This document shows positions 23,421-35,816 of a stretch of 64,000 nucleotides of DNA, piece after piece. The position numbers and the translations under genes are program-made. Every line of letters starts with the position of its first letter. The first letter of the stretch is position 1. The notes beneath the pieces were generated by a model, which was given only the letters and a program-made list of their open reading frames with translations, had not been told where the DNA came from and did no database searches. The stretch covers positions 2,085,855 through 2,149,854 of the forward strand of contig NC_134030.1 of assembly GCF_964204645.1 (NCBI RefSeq), in the 5' to 3' direction. The DNA is from Tubulanus polymorphus (lineage: Eukaryota > Nemertea > Palaeonemertea > Tubulaniformes > Tubulanidae).

Positions 23421-24640
23421 AATTTAAAATCAAAGGAGGTCATCAGTGTTGTAACACACTGATAATTCAGTTCGTTTGTCACGTTTCTACATGACAGTTG
23501 AAGAAGGAAGGAGGAGACTCCTTAACTCATTATCACCCCAAAACAGAGTGTATCAATTAACACCCAGCAGCAAGCAGCAGTATTAAAGGAGGTCGTCAGT
23601 GTTGTAACACACTGACAATTCAGTCCGTTTGTCACGTTTCTACATGACAGTTGAAGGAGGAAGGAGGAGACTCCTGTGCTCAATATCACCCCAAAGCGAA
23701 GTGTATCAATTAACACCCAGCAGCAAGCAGCAGTATTAAAGGAGGCAATCAGTGTTGTAACACACTGACAATTCAGTTTGTTTGTCACGTTTCTACATGA
23801 CAGTTGAAGAAGGAAGGAGGAGACTCCTTAACTAATTATCACCCCAAAACAGAGTGTATCAATTAACACCCAGCAGCAAGCAGCAGTATTAAAGGAGGCC
23901 ATCAGTGTTGTAACACACTGACAATTCAGTCCGTTTGTTACGTTTCTACATGACAGTTGAAGAAGGAAGGAGGAGACTCCTTAACTCATTATCACCCCAA
24001 AACAGAGTGTATCAATTAACACCCAGCAGCAAGCAGCAGTATTGAAGGAGGTCGTCAGTGTTGTAACACACTGATAATTCAGATCGTTTGTCACGTTTCT
24101 ACATGACAGTTGAAGCAGGAAGGAGGAGACTCCTGCACCCAATATCACCCCAAAACTGAGTGTATCAATTAACACCCAGCAGCAAGCAGCAGTATTTAAG
24201 GAGGATGATTCATGATGTTATAATGTTTAATGTAATAATTCAAGAAGGTAAGGGAAAGAGAAAAAATTCTCAATATCACCTCTAAATCAAAGAATTAACA
24301 CCCAGCAGCAAGCAGCAGTATTAAAGGAGGTCATCAGTGATGTAACACACTGATAATGCAGTTTGTTTGTCACGTTTCTACATGACAGTTGAAGAAGGAA
24401 GGAGGAGACTCCTGAACTCAATATCACCTCAAAACAGAGTGTATCAATTAACACCTAGCAGCAAACAGCAGTATTAAAGGAGGTCGTCAGTGTTGTAACG
24501 CACTGATAATTCAGTTCGTTTGTCACGTTTCCACATGACAGTTGAAGAAGGAAGGAGGAGACTCCTGAACTCAATATCACCCCAAAACAGAGTGTATCAA
24601 TTAACACCTAGCAGCAAACAGCAGTATTAAAGAAGGTCAT
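23421..24640 (-). repeat. Long pure type-2 satellite block, segment A
   Basis: About eight consecutive type-2 monomers of about 153 bp with no type 1 between them. Minus-strand frames of 64-88 codons run through it. Two monomers are replaced in part by an AT-rich variant with GATTCATGATGTTATAATG (about 24,205-24,260 and 24,665-24,700). This block ends the satellite and is matched by 59,780-61,010 in B, about 99% alike by eye. Confidence 0.9.
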
Positions 24641-25260
24641 CAGTGTAATTTGATAATGTAATTATGTAATGATTCATGATGTTATAATGTTTAATGTAAT
24701 AATTCTATTGTAATAATGTTTAATGTAGTAATACAAGAAGGTAAGGGAAAGAGATACAATTCTCAATATCACCTCTAAATCAAAAACACACAGCAGCAAC
24801 GAGCAGTATTTGAATAACGCAGCTATCAGTGTTGTAAGTCACTGACAATTCCTTGTACCTCACAGTTCTACTTGACAATTCAAGAAGGTCAGGTTGATTT
24901 AGCAGTAATTTAGCCACAGTGTTTTGTAACACTTAACTTCCGTCACCACCAATTGATTTAGCAGTAATTCACCCAGAGTGTTTTTATTTTTAACTTTTAA
25001 CTTTCATCACTACCAATTGATTTAGCAGTAATTCACCCACTTTTACTTCACTTTTATCATAGTTTGAAATGAGCCGCAATCAATGAACAGTTCAAACTTT
25101 TCTATTGAGGAAACCACAGCAAAAAACTAAATGTATACAAACAATTGAGTGTCTTATTTAATTGTCAAATATTAAATCAAAAGGAGGAGGGACTAATGTA
25201 TTGTAATGGTATCAATGCTACGAATGTATGTAAAAATTACTGATAAAATGTATTGCTAAA
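24641..25260. repeat. Transition region with a short triple repeat
   Basis: Three tandem copies of a segment built on TTGATTTAGCAGTAATTCACC lie at about 24,893-25,045, at 60-70 bp spacing. The rest is AT-rich low-copy sequence. No gene is seen. It matches 61,010-61,600. Confidence 0.7.
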
Positions 25261-26300
25261 ACATATGTTTAAAAGAGGCAGTTTAATGTCATACCACAGG
25301 ACAAAACAGATTAAAAAAAAAAAAAAGAGAGTTTAGAAAAGAAAGAGAAATAAAAACTACTATTTACAAATTTACAATATTTACAAGAAAGTTAAAAAAA
25401 GAGAGAGAAATAAAAACTACTATTTACAAATTTACAAGAAAGTTAAAAAAAAGAAATAAAAAAAAAATATTTACAAATTTACAATATTTACAAGAAAGTT
25501 AAAAAAAGAGAGAGAGAAATAAAAACTACTATTTACAAATGTACAATATTTACAAGAAAGGTTAAAAACTGTTAAAAAGAGGCAGTTTAACGTCGTACCA
25601 CAGGACAAAACAGATTAAAAAAAGGGAGTTTAGAAGAGAAAGAGAAATAAAAACTACTTTTTACAAATTTACAATATTTACAAGAAAGTTAAAAAAAGAG
25701 AGAGAAACAAAAAAAAATATTTACAAATTTACAATATTTACAAGAAAGTTAAAAAAAGAGAGAGAGAAATAAAAACTACTATTTACAAATTTACAAGAAA
25801 GTTAAAAAAAAGAAATAAAAAAAAATATTTACAAATGTACAATATTTACAAGAAAGGTTAAAAACTGTTAAAAAGAGGCAGTTTAACGTCGTACCACAGG
25901 ACAAACAGATAAAAATCACTGATAAAATCTATTGATAAAACGTATTGTTTAAAAGAGACAGTTTAGAAAAGAAAGAGAAATAAAAACTACTATTTACAAA
26001 TTTACAATATTTACAAGAAAGTTAAAAAAAGAGAGAAATAAAAACTACTATTTACAAATTTACAAGAAAGTTAAAAAAAAGAAATAAAAACAAATATTTA
26101 CAAATTTACAATATTTACAAGAAAGTTAAAAAAAGAGAGAGAGAAATAAAAACTACTATTTACAAATGTACAATATTTACAAGAAAGGTTAAAAACTGTT
26201 AAAAAGAGGCAGTTTAACGTCGTACTACAGGACAAATGTTAAAAAGTTTTTAAGAAAATATTCCGGAATGTAATATGCAGTAAAAATTAAAATCATAAAA
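25261..26300. repeat. AT-rich tandem array with TTTACAA motifs and a 40-bp GTTAAA/TTTAAC element
   Basis: Units of about 55-60 bp contain TATTTACAAATTTACAATAT then TTACAAGAAAGTTAAAAAAAG and a short GA run. Every 300 bp or so a distinct element occurs: GTTAAAAAGAGGCAGTTTAAC followed by GTCGTACCACAGGACAAA. The first part of that element is an inverted repeat (GTTAAA/TTTAAC). The purine bias of the plus strand is strong. No coding frame beyond repeat products. Confidence 0.9.
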
Positions 26301-26432
26301 ATATATATACACTGATAAAAAGATAAAATCGAATAACTATTTACAAATTTACAATATTTACAAGAAATAAAAACTAATATTTACAAATTTACAATAGAGG
26401 AATAAAAACTAATATTTACAAATTTACAATAT

Positions 26433-26998
26433 TTACAAGAGAGAAAGAAAAGAGAGAGAGAAAGAAAAGAGAGAGAGAAAGAGGGAAACGGAGGGAAATA
26501 AAAACTACTATTTACAAATTTACAATATTTACAAGAGAGAGGGACAGAAAGAGAGAGAGAAAGAGAGAGAGAAGAGAGATGAGGGAGAGAGGAGAGAGGA
26601 GGGAGAGAGAGGAGGGAGAGGAGAGAGAGAGGGGAGAGAGGAGGGAGAGAGAGGAGGAAGGAGAAAGGAAAGGGGTGAGAGGAAGAGAAGAGAGAGAGGA
26701 GAGAGTTAGTGGGTTAGAGAGAGAGGAAGAGAGAGTTAGTGGGTTAGAAAAAGAGAGAGAGTTAGTGGGTTAGAGAAAGAGGAAGAGAGAGTTAGTGGGT
26801 TAGAGAAAGAGGGAAAGGATAGAGAGAGGGAAAGGATAGAGGGGGAAAGGATAGAGACAGAGAGGGAAAGGATAGAGAGACAGTGAAAAAGGATAGAGAC
26901 AGAGAGAGAAAGGACAGAGACAGGGAGGGAAAGCATAGAGACAGAGAGGGAAAGAATAGAGACAGAGAGGGAAAGGATAGAGACAGGTAGAAAGAAGG
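26433..26998. repeat. Purine-rich (GA) tract of ~560 bp, copy 1
   Basis: Almost pure A and G on the plus strand. Sub-repeats are GAGAGTTAGTGGGTTAGAGA (about 27 bp period) and GAGGGAAAGGATAGAGACA (about 21 bp period). The frames in all registers (RERIETE, SLSFPSLS and so on) are low-complexity products. Long polypurine tracts of this kind can form triplex DNA; this is inference. Confidence 0.9.
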
Positions 26999-27660
26999 GG
27001 TGATAAAAACGATAAAACATATGGGTAAAAACAATAAAACAAATGATAAAACATATGGGTAAAATGATAAAAAATGATAAAAACTGTTAAAAAGAGGCAG
27101 TTTAACGTCGTACCACAGGACAAACAGATAAAAATCGCTGATAAAATCTATTGATAAAACGTATTGTTTAAAAGAGACAGTTTAGAAAAGAAAGAGAAAT
27201 AAAAACTACTATTTACAAATTTACAATATTTACAAGAAAGTTAAAAAAAGAGAGAGAAATAAAAACTACTATTTACAAATTTACAATATTTACAAGAAAG
27301 TTAAAAAGAGAGAGAGAGAAATAAAAACTACTATTTACAAATGTACAATATTTACAAGAAAATTAAAAAAAGAGAAATAAAAACCACTATTTACAAATTT
27401 ACAATATTTACAAGAAAGTTAAAAAAGAGAAATAAATACTACTATTTACAAATTTACAATATTTACAAAAGAGAGAGAGGGGGAGAGAAAAGAAAGAGAG
27501 AGTGGGTAAAATTATAAAAAATGATAAAAACTGTTAAAAAGAGGCAGTTTAACGTCATACCACAGGACAAACAGATAAAAATCACTAATAAAATGTATTG
27601 ATAAAACGTATTGTTAAAAAGAGGCAGTTTAACGTCATACCACAGGACAACTTGTAAACA
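26999..27660. repeat. AT-rich array, second part of block 1
   Basis: The same TTTACAA units and GTTAAA/TTTAAC elements as at 25,261, with ATAAAACATATGGGTAAAA repeats at the start. The last two elements lie at about 27,535 and 27,615, 80 bp apart. Confidence 0.85.
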
Positions 27661-28990
27661 GAGGTACACTAGCAATACTACTCATGTTTGTAGGTAAAGT
27701 ATTTTAGACAATTATATAACTTTTTCAACCTCTGCAATATCAATTCTACAAGTTATCTTTAAAATTGTTTATATGAAATAAACCAACTAAACAGAATGTA
27801 GCATTGAATTTAAATTAATGTTATCAGGAGCTGAAAATCCTAATCCACTGTTTCAGTACATGTATCAATGTTTCAGTACATGTATCAATGTTTCAGTACA
27901 TGTATCAAACTTTCAATATTTAATAAAGTTTCACTACTATCAATTAATTCAGCAGTCTACAAAAGATTTGCGTCTTACTTATTTCGTGATGAGAGAGAGG
28001 AGAGAGAGTGGAGTCATGTAGGAAATGTAGCGATACACCTTTCAAAGTGTTTTTACAAATGAAAATCAGTCTATTCTAGACTATGGACGTTTATTGCTGG
28101 AGAAGACAAACCGTATTCCAATTGAATCCATTTTTAGCTTTAAGACGTTGATAATACCAGCATTCATCATCATCAACCCAAAGCTGAATTACTTCAAACC
28201 AATAAGAAGAGATATACTGCAACCAACGACCTGTGAGGGGAAATTATGCTCAATCATTGAGATGATTGCTCAGAGCTGCAACCAATGAAGTGAAATCCAA
28301 TCAATGAGGGAAAAGTATACTGCAACTGATTAGGGGAAGTGAACTGCAAACCTGTGAGGGGAAATTATGCTCAATCATTGAGATGATTGAGCATAGCTTC
28401 AACCAATGAAGTGAAATCCAATCAATGAGAGAAAAGTATACTGCAACTGATTAGGGGAAGTGAACTGCAAACCTGTGAGGGGAAATTATGCTCAATCATT
28501 GATATGATTGAGCATAGCTTCAACCGATGATGGTAAATAATACTTCGAACCAGTGAGAGGTAATTATACCGCAATCCACGAGGGATCATGCAAACCAGTG
28601 GTAGTTATAGACACTTGCAATCTAGCAGATTAGAGATCAAAGGAAGCAACATCACTCCAATCCTTATTTCTTGACGTAAAATTAAATGCTCTTTTGTCTT
28701 TGATAAATTGTATTTGAAATAAAACACTACAATTTTCTTAACTAGAATCTTCTTTCAAATGTTAAACAAAAAGGAGGAAGGACTAAATCTAATGGTATCA
28801 ATGCTACAAATGTATGTAAAAAGTGAAAAGTAATAGTTTGAAACCAAGCGTGAATGCATTCATTCTGTTGTATTGAATAAAGTGAGATTTGATGACAATT
28901 ACGAACATATATTAAAATTGGCTCTAAAATAGTTTCAATTAAAAAATAGATATCTATTAGTTTGAAAATTTAAAACGTTTTCAAGAAAAG
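27661..28990. repeat. Low-copy block 1 with 20-bp triplet and 121-bp hairpin repeats
   Basis: Three tandem copies of TTTCAGTACATGTATCAATG lie at 27,851-27,908. From about 28,200 to 28,560 a 121-bp unit repeats about three times. Each full unit carries a near-perfect hairpin ATGCTCAATCAT-TGAG-ATGATTGAGCAT with a 12-bp stem (28,367-28,394; 28,488-28,515), and the first unit has a broken version. The plus-strand frame at 28,094-28,288 (64 codons) recurs unchanged in block 2 but resembles nothing I know. 28,660-28,990 is AT-rich and featureless. Confidence 0.75.
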
Positions 28991-29328
28991 CAACTCTTAA
29001 AAATGTACAAATAATTGTTTAAAAAGTTTTTAAGAAAATATTCCGGAATGTAATATGTAGTAAAAATTAAAATCATAAAAATATATATACACTAATAAAA
29101 AGATAAAAACGAATAACTATTTACAAATTTACAATATTTACAAGAGAGAAATAAAAACTGCTATTAACAAATTTACAATATTTACAAGAGAGGAATAAAA
29201 ACTAATATATTTACAAATTTACAATATTTACAAGAGAGAAAGAAAAGAGAGAGAGAAAGAAAAGAGAGAGAGAGAGGGGGAAACGGAGGGAAATAAAAAC
29301 TACTATTTACAAATTTACAATATTTACA

Positions 29329-29361
<33 letters not shown>

Positions 29362-31590
29362 AAGAGAGAAGGAAGAGAGAGGAGGGAGAGGAGAGAGGAG
29401 AGAGGAGGGAGAGAGGAGGGAGAGAGAGGAGGGAGGAGAAAGGAAAGGGGTGAGAGGAAGAGAAGAGAGAGAGGAGAGAGTTAGTGGGTTAGAGAGAGAG
29501 GAAGAGAGAGTTAGTGGGTTAGAAAAAGAGAGAGAGTTAGTGGGTTAGAGAAAGAGGAAGAGAGAGTTAGTGGGTTAGAGAAAGAGGGAAAGGATAGAGA
29601 GAGGGAAAGGATAGAGGGGGAAAGGATAGAGACAGAGAGGGAAAGGATAGAGAGACAGAGAAAAAGAATAGAGACAGAGAGAGAAAGGACAGAGACAGGG
29701 AGGGAAAGCATAGAGACAGAGAGGGAAAGGATAGAGACAGAGAGGGAAAGGATAGAGACAGGTAGAAAGAAGGGGTGATAAAAACGATAAAACATATGGG
29801 TAAAAACAATAAAACAAATGATAAAACATATGGGTAAAATGATAAAAAATGATAAAAACTGTTAAAAAGAGGCAGTTTAACGTCATACCACAGGACAAAA
29901 CAGATAAAAATCGCTGATAAAATGTATGGATAAAACGTATTGTTAAAAAGAGGCAGTTTAACGTCGTACCACAGGACAAACAGATAAAATCACTGATAAA
30001 ATGTATGGATAAAACGTATTGTTAAAAAGAGGCAGTTTAACGTCATACCACAGGACAAATAGATAAAAATCACTAATAAAATGTATAAATAAAACGTATT
30101 GTTAAAAAGAGGCAGTTTAACGTCATACCATAGGACAACTTGTAAACTGAGGTACACTAGCAATACTACTCATGTTTGTAGGTAAAGTATTTTAGACAAT
30201 TATATAACTTTTTCAACCTCTGCAATATCAATTCTACAAGTCATCTTTAAAATTGTTTATTTGAAATAAACCAACAAAACAGAATGTAGCATTGAATTTA
30301 TATTAATGTTATCAGGAGCTGAAAATCCTAATCCACTGTTTCAGTACATGTATCAATGTTTCAGTACATGTATCAATGTTTCAGTACATGTATCAAACTT
30401 TCAATGTTTAATAAAGTTTCACTACTACCAATTGATTCAGCAGTCTACAAAAGATTTGTGTCTTACTTATTTCGTGATGAGAGAGAGGAGAGAGAGGAGT
30501 CATGTAGGAAATGTAGTGATACACCTTTCAAAGTGTTTTTACGAATGAAAATCAGTCTATTCTAGATTATGGATGTATATTGCTGGAGGAGACAAACCGT
30601 ATTCCAATTGAATCCATTTTTAGCTTTAAGACGTTGATAATACCAGCATTCATCATCATCAACCCAAAGCTGAATTACTTCAAACCAATAAGAAGAGATA
30701 TACTGCAACCAACGACCTGTGAGGGGAAATTATGCTCAATCATTGAGATGATTGCTCAGAGCTGCAACCAATGAAGTGAAATCCAATCAATGAGGGAAAA
30801 GTATACTGCAACTGATTAGGGGAAGTGAACTTCAAACCTGTGAGGGGAAATTATGCTCAATCATTGAGATGATTGAGCATAGCTTCAACCAATGAAGTGA
30901 AATCCAATCAATGAGAGAAAAGTATACTGCAACTGATTAGGGGAAGTGAACTTCAAACCTGTGAGGGGAAATTATGCTCAATCATTGAGATGATTGAGCA
31001 TAGCTTCAACCAATGAAGTGAAATCCAATCAATGAGAGAAAAGTATACTGCAACTGATTAGGGGAAGTGAACTGCAAACCTGTGAGGGGAAATTATGCTC
31101 AATCATTGAGATGATTGAGCATAGCTTCAACCGATGATGGTAAATAATACTTCGAACCAGTGAGGGGTAATTATACCGCAATCCACGAGGGATCGTGCAA
31201 ACCAGTGGTAGTTATAGACACTTGCAATCTAGCAGATTAGAGATCAAAGGAAGCAACATCACTCCAATCCTTATTTCTTGACGTAAAATTAAATGCTCTT
31301 TTGTCTTTGATAAATTGTATTTGAAATAAAACACTACAATTTTCTTAACTAGAATCTTCTTTCAAATGTTAAACAAAAAGGAGGAAGGACTAAATGTAAT
31401 GGTATCAATGCTACAAATGTATGTAAAAAGTGAAAAGTAATAGTTTGAAACCAAGCGTGAATGCATTCATTCTGTTGTATTGAATAAAGTGAGATTTGAT
31501 GACAATTACGAACATATATTAAAATTGGCTCTAAAATAGTTTCAATTAAAAAATAGATATCTATTAGTTTGAAAATTTAAAACGTTTTCA
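28991..31590. repeat. Tandem copy 2 of the AT/GA/hairpin block
   Basis: This repeats 26,220-28,990: AT array, GA tract (29,228-29,772), GTTAAA/TTTAAC elements (about 29,862, 29,942, 30,020 and 30,103), 20-bp triplet (30,339-30,397) and hairpin repeats. There are four hairpin units here instead of three, with perfect stems at 30,853-30,880, 30,974-31,001 and 31,095-31,122, spaced exactly 121 bp. Confidence 0.9.
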
Positions 31591-31933
31591 AGAAAAGAAA
31601 CTCTTAAAAATGTACAAATAATTGTTTAAAAAGTTTTTAAGAAAATATTCCGGAATGTAATATGTAGTAAAAATTAAAATCATAAAAATATATATACACT
31701 AATAAAAAGATAAAAACGAATAACTATTTACAAATTTACAATATTTACAAGAGAGAAATAAAAACTGCTATTAACAAATTTACAATATTTACAAGAGAGG
31801 AATAAAAACTAATATATTTACAAATTTACAATATTTACAAGAGAGAAAGAAAAGAGAGAGAGAAAGAAAAGAGAGAGAGAGGGGGAAACGGAGGGAAATA
31901 AAAACTACTATTTACAAATTTACAATATTTACA

Positions 31934-31966
<33 letters not shown>

Positions 31967-32650
31967 AAGAGAGAAGGAAGAGAGATGAGGGAGAGAGAGA
32001 GGAGAGAGGAGGGAGAGAGAGGAGGGAGAGGAGAGAGGAGGGAGAGAGGAGGGAGAGAGAGGAGGGAGGAGAAAGGAAAGGGGTGAGAGGAAGAGAAGAG
32101 AGAGAGGAGAGAGTTAGTGGGTTAGAGAGAGAGGAAGAGAGAGTTAGTGGGTTAGAAAAAGAGAGAGAGTTAGTGGGTTAGAGAAAGAGGAAGAGAGAGT
32201 TAGTGGGTTAGAGAAAGAGGGAAAGGATAGAGAGAGGGAAAGGATAGAGGGGGAAATGATAGAGACAGAGAGGGAAAGGATAGAGAGACAGAGAAAAAGA
32301 ATAGAGACAGAGAAAGAAAGGACAGAGACAGGGAGGGAAAGCATAGAGACAGAGAGGGAAAGGATAGAGACAGAGAGGGAAAGGATAGAGACAGGTAGAA
32401 AGAAGGGGTGATAAAAACGATAAAACATATGGGTAAAAACAATAAAACAAATGATAAAACATATGGGTAAAATGATAAAAAATGATAAAAACTGTTAAAA
32501 AGAGGCAGTTTAACGTCATACCACAGGACAAACAGATAAAAATCACTAGTAAAATGTATGGATAAAACGTATTGTTAAAAAGAGGCAGTTTAACGTCATA
32601 CCACAGGACAACTTGTAAACAGAGGTACACTAGCAATACTACTCATGTTT
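31591..32650. repeat. Truncated tandem copy 3 of the AT/GA block
   Basis: It begins like copies 1 and 2 and has the GA tract (31,845-32,405), then breaks off at about 32,660 after CATGTTTGTAGGTAAAGTAT, where the others continue TTTAGACAATT. The breakpoint marks the right edge of segment A sequence. Confidence 0.85.
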
Positions 32651-32815
32651 GTAGGTAAAGTATTGTCAATCATTATCGGAACCAAAGTGATTTCAGAATG
32701 GAATAACTGGGTCAGGCCAATCACTCACTCGCTGATCATCAATTACTGGTACTACACAACCAAAGAAAGAGTGTTTACCACGTGGTATTTTAGGCCAGGT
32801 CTTACCTCCCAATAA
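32645..32815 (+). CDS. Small open frame across the segment A edge, function unknown
   Basis: ATG at 32,645 opens 56 codons ending TAA at 32,815. It has five Trp and several Tyr (for example SEWNNWVRPITHSLIINYWY), an unusual mix for random AT-rich DNA. The first codons lie in the block repeat and the rest in sequence seen once here. There is no homology I can name. A 10-bp palindrome ACCACGTGGT (E-box core) lies at 32,777-32,786 inside it. It may be a leftover exon or chance. Confidence 0.15.
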   Translation: MFVGKVLSIIIGTKVISEWNNWVRPITHSLIINYWYYTTKERVFTTWYFRPGLTSQ

Positions 32816-33004
32816 TAGTGCCACCTATATTCTATTTAGCTTTTTGTGCGTTGATTTGTACATTGATACATCCTCAATCCGCTAACACAAACCCAGGTCG
32901 TAAACCCTTCATTGGTCTCTTAACTACCAATATCAAGAAAACCGGGCGTAATTAAAACTGCTGTTAGCGCTTAAATATTTTCAATGAACTGAGAGTAATT
33001 TCAT
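32816..33004. other. Single-copy stretch, no feature seen
   Basis: Sequence that does not repeat elsewhere in the window. No open frame or RNA gene is supported. Confidence 0.4.
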
Positions 33005-34335
33005 GAATGATGAATTTACCCTCAGTGCATTCATTGTTTTAATGATGATCCTGAGAGTAATTTCAACACTGATGAATTCATTCTCAGTTCATTCATTGTT
33101 TTAATGATGATCCTGAGAGTAATTTCAACAATGATGAATTTACCCTCAGTTCATTCATTGTTTTAATGATGATCCTGAGAGCAATTTCAACAATGATGAA
33201 TTTACCCCCCTGAGTTCATTCATTGTTTTAATGATGATCCTGAGAGTAATTTCAACACTGATGAATTCATTCTCAGTTCATTCATTGTTTTAATGATGAT
33301 CCTGAGAGTAATTTCAACAATGATGAATTTATTCTCAGTTCATTCATTGTTTTAATGATGATCCTGAGAGTAATTTCAACAATGATGAATTTACCCTCAG
33401 TTCATTCATTGTTTTAATGATGATCCTGAGAGTAATTTCAACACTGATGAATTCATTCTCAGTTCATTCATTGTTTTAATGATGATCCTGAGAGTAATTT
33501 CAACAATGATGAATTTACCCTCAGTTCATTCATTGTTTTAATGATGATCCTGAGAGTAATTTCAACAATGATGAATTCATTCTCAGTTCATTCATTGTTT
33601 TAATGATGATCCTGAGAGTAATTTCAACAATGATGAATTTACCCTCAGTTCATTCATTGTTTTAATGATGATCCTGAGAGTGATTTCAACAATGATGAAT
33701 TCACCCTCAGTTCATTCATTGTTTTAATGATGATCCTGAGAGTAATTTCAACAATGATGAATTCATTCTCAGTTCATTCATTGTTTTAATGATGATCCTG
33801 CGAGTAATTTCAACAATGATGAATTTATTCTCAGTTCATTCATTGTTTTAATGATGATCCTGAGAGTAATTTCAACAATGATGAATTTACCCTCAGTTCA
33901 TTCATTGTTTTAATGATGATCCTGAGAGTAATTTCAACAATGATGAATTTACCCTCAGTTCATTCATTGTTTTAATGATGATCCTGAGAGTAATTTCAAC
34001 AATGATGAATTTATTCTCAGTTCATTCAATGTTTTAATGATGATCCTGAGAGCAATTTCAACAATGATGAATTTATTCTCAGTTCATTCATTGTTTTAAT
34101 GATGATCCTGAGAGTAATTTCAACAATGATGAATTCATTCTCAGTTCATTCATTGTTTTAATGATGATCCTGAGAGTAATTTCAACAATGATGAATTCAT
34201 TCTCAGTTCATTCATTGTTTTAATGATGATCCTGAGAGTAATTTCAACAATGATGAATTTACCCTCAGTTCATTCATTGTTTTAATGATGATCCTGAGAG
34301 TAATTTCAACAATGATGAATTCACCCTCAGTCCAT
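33005..34335. repeat. 62-bp satellite, ~21 copies
   Basis: A very regular head-to-tail repeat of 62 bp containing TTTTAATGATGATCCTGAGA and AACAATGATGAATTTACC then CTCAGTTCATTCATTG. Differences between copies are concentrated at one place, where TTTACCC alternates with TTCATTC and TTTATTC. Each unit contains small inverted repeats (TCATT-GTTTT-AATGA). One copy near 33,205 has two extra bases. It has no counterpart elsewhere in the window. Confidence 0.97.
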
Positions 34336-35400
34336 CACATTCTAAAATGTTACTATTTTATTCAGTGAAAATCTCTGAACTGCATAAATAGAAGATCTTA
34401 AACGGGATTATTGATTAATGTACCCGAGTGTAACTTATAACATAAATTGACCCTCAGTTTATCAGAGGTTTATACTTTACTTAAGTTAACAGCATAAACT
34501 CAAACTCAACTCGACTTTAATCAACTGGAACGAATTAGATTTGAAACATAGAAACGTGAAAAAAAACTTATAAGTAGTAAAAAGGTAGAAAATAAAATAT
34601 AAGAAAAAGTTCTCAATCACATTTCATATTTACTAAGCCTATATCGACTTGAGTTAATGCTCTTTATGCGTGCATTATATACATCATGGGCCTTTTATAT
34701 AACCTCTATTTATATCCGTTTTGTGGACCACGTAATTCAGATCAAACCTGGGCCTTCAGTTATTCCATCCATGAATCACTTGGGTTCGCATATACTGATA
34801 GTCAAATATAAGATATTTCATCTAATCAATGTTTTAGTTAGTATTAAAATACAGATAAAAATTGTTCTAAAAGAATATATACAAATAAAATAGTTTTAAA
34901 AATATATATATATAAATAAGATATTTTTAAAATATATATAAATAAAATAGTTTTTAAAATATATACAAATAAAAAAGTTTTTAAAATATATACAAATACA
35001 ACAGTTTAAAAGATAATTAAAGATAAAATATATACAAATGAAAAAGTTTTAAAATTCAGATATTAAGATAGTTTCTAGATATAATAGTTATTTTAAAATT
35101 AAGACAAAATACTTTCTTTAATAGTTTTAAATTCAGATAAATTAGTTTTTAGATATTATAGTTACAAATCCACAAAAAGGCTTATATAATAATCAATCCT
35201 TGAATAGATTAAAGGATAATTTAAGATAAAATACATACAAATGAAATAGTTTTAAAATTCAGATAAGATAGTTTTTAGATATAATAGTTATTTTTAAATT
35301 AACATAAAATACTTTCTTTAATAGTTTAAAATTCAGATAAATTAGTTTTTAGATATTATAGTTACTTTAAAATGGAGATAATTTAATATAGTCTAGAACA
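34336..35400. repeat. AT-rich stretch with degenerate short repeats
   Basis: From about 34,830 to 35,050 a 30-bp motif (AAATATATACAAATAAAATA with GTTTTTAA) repeats in degenerate form. From 35,040 to 35,400 a longer unit of about 200 bp, with AAATTCAGATAAATTAG and TTTTTAGATATTATAGTTA, occurs about twice. A 78-codon plus-strand frame at 34,657-34,893 contains HVIQIKPGPSVIPSMNHLG; I do not recognise it. Confidence 0.6.
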
Positions 35401-35816
35401 TTCTTAAAAAAGTTTTCAGAATTACTAGTTTAGAAGTAATAATGAAATAGTTTTGGAATTTCAGCACTGAAGGACTCAAAAATGGCCAAATTAACTAACT
35501 GTTCAACATGTGCAGTATGACTGGATCTCAGTCAGTGAAAATCTATCAATGATGCCGGTTTGAGTTTGGATTTTGTGACCTCTTCACAACAATAATTGCA
35601 AAGTAGCTGAGAAACTACAAGTAGCTACATTTCATGTAATAATTAGTAGATGATATCACATATCTTAATACAACTGATGTCCTTTTTGGGGACCAAGGCT
35701 TCTCCTGAGGAATTAATCCTACCATATGAATGATCGAGATATTGAAAACAACTTCTTTGTCAATTTCTTCTCAATTGGTATGAACTTAAAACAATTTTCC
35801 TTTTTTACACAATCTC
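35401..35816. other. Single-copy stretch, no feature seen
   Basis: Not repeated in the window and without a long open frame. Confidence 0.4.

Noticed and set aside
12445-24640. Repeated direct units might be a CRISPR array.
   Set aside because: Whole monomers of about 155 bp repeat without unique spacers, and the setting is eukaryotic.
25261-26300. TTTACAA arrays as a replication origin.
   Set aside because: The motif resembles AT-rich origin elements only loosely, and animal origins have no such consensus.
26579-27123. Open frames of 64-107 codons on both strands in the GA tract.
   Set aside because: Several overlapping registers are open at once on both strands because the tract is purine only. 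The peptides are low-complexity repeats.
34657-34893. Frame with HVIQIKPGPSVIPSMNHLG as a retrotransposon reverse transcriptase fragment.
   Set aside because: No catalytic motif or neighbouring retroelement sequence is visible, and the end of the frame is AT-repeat-derived Lys/Ile.
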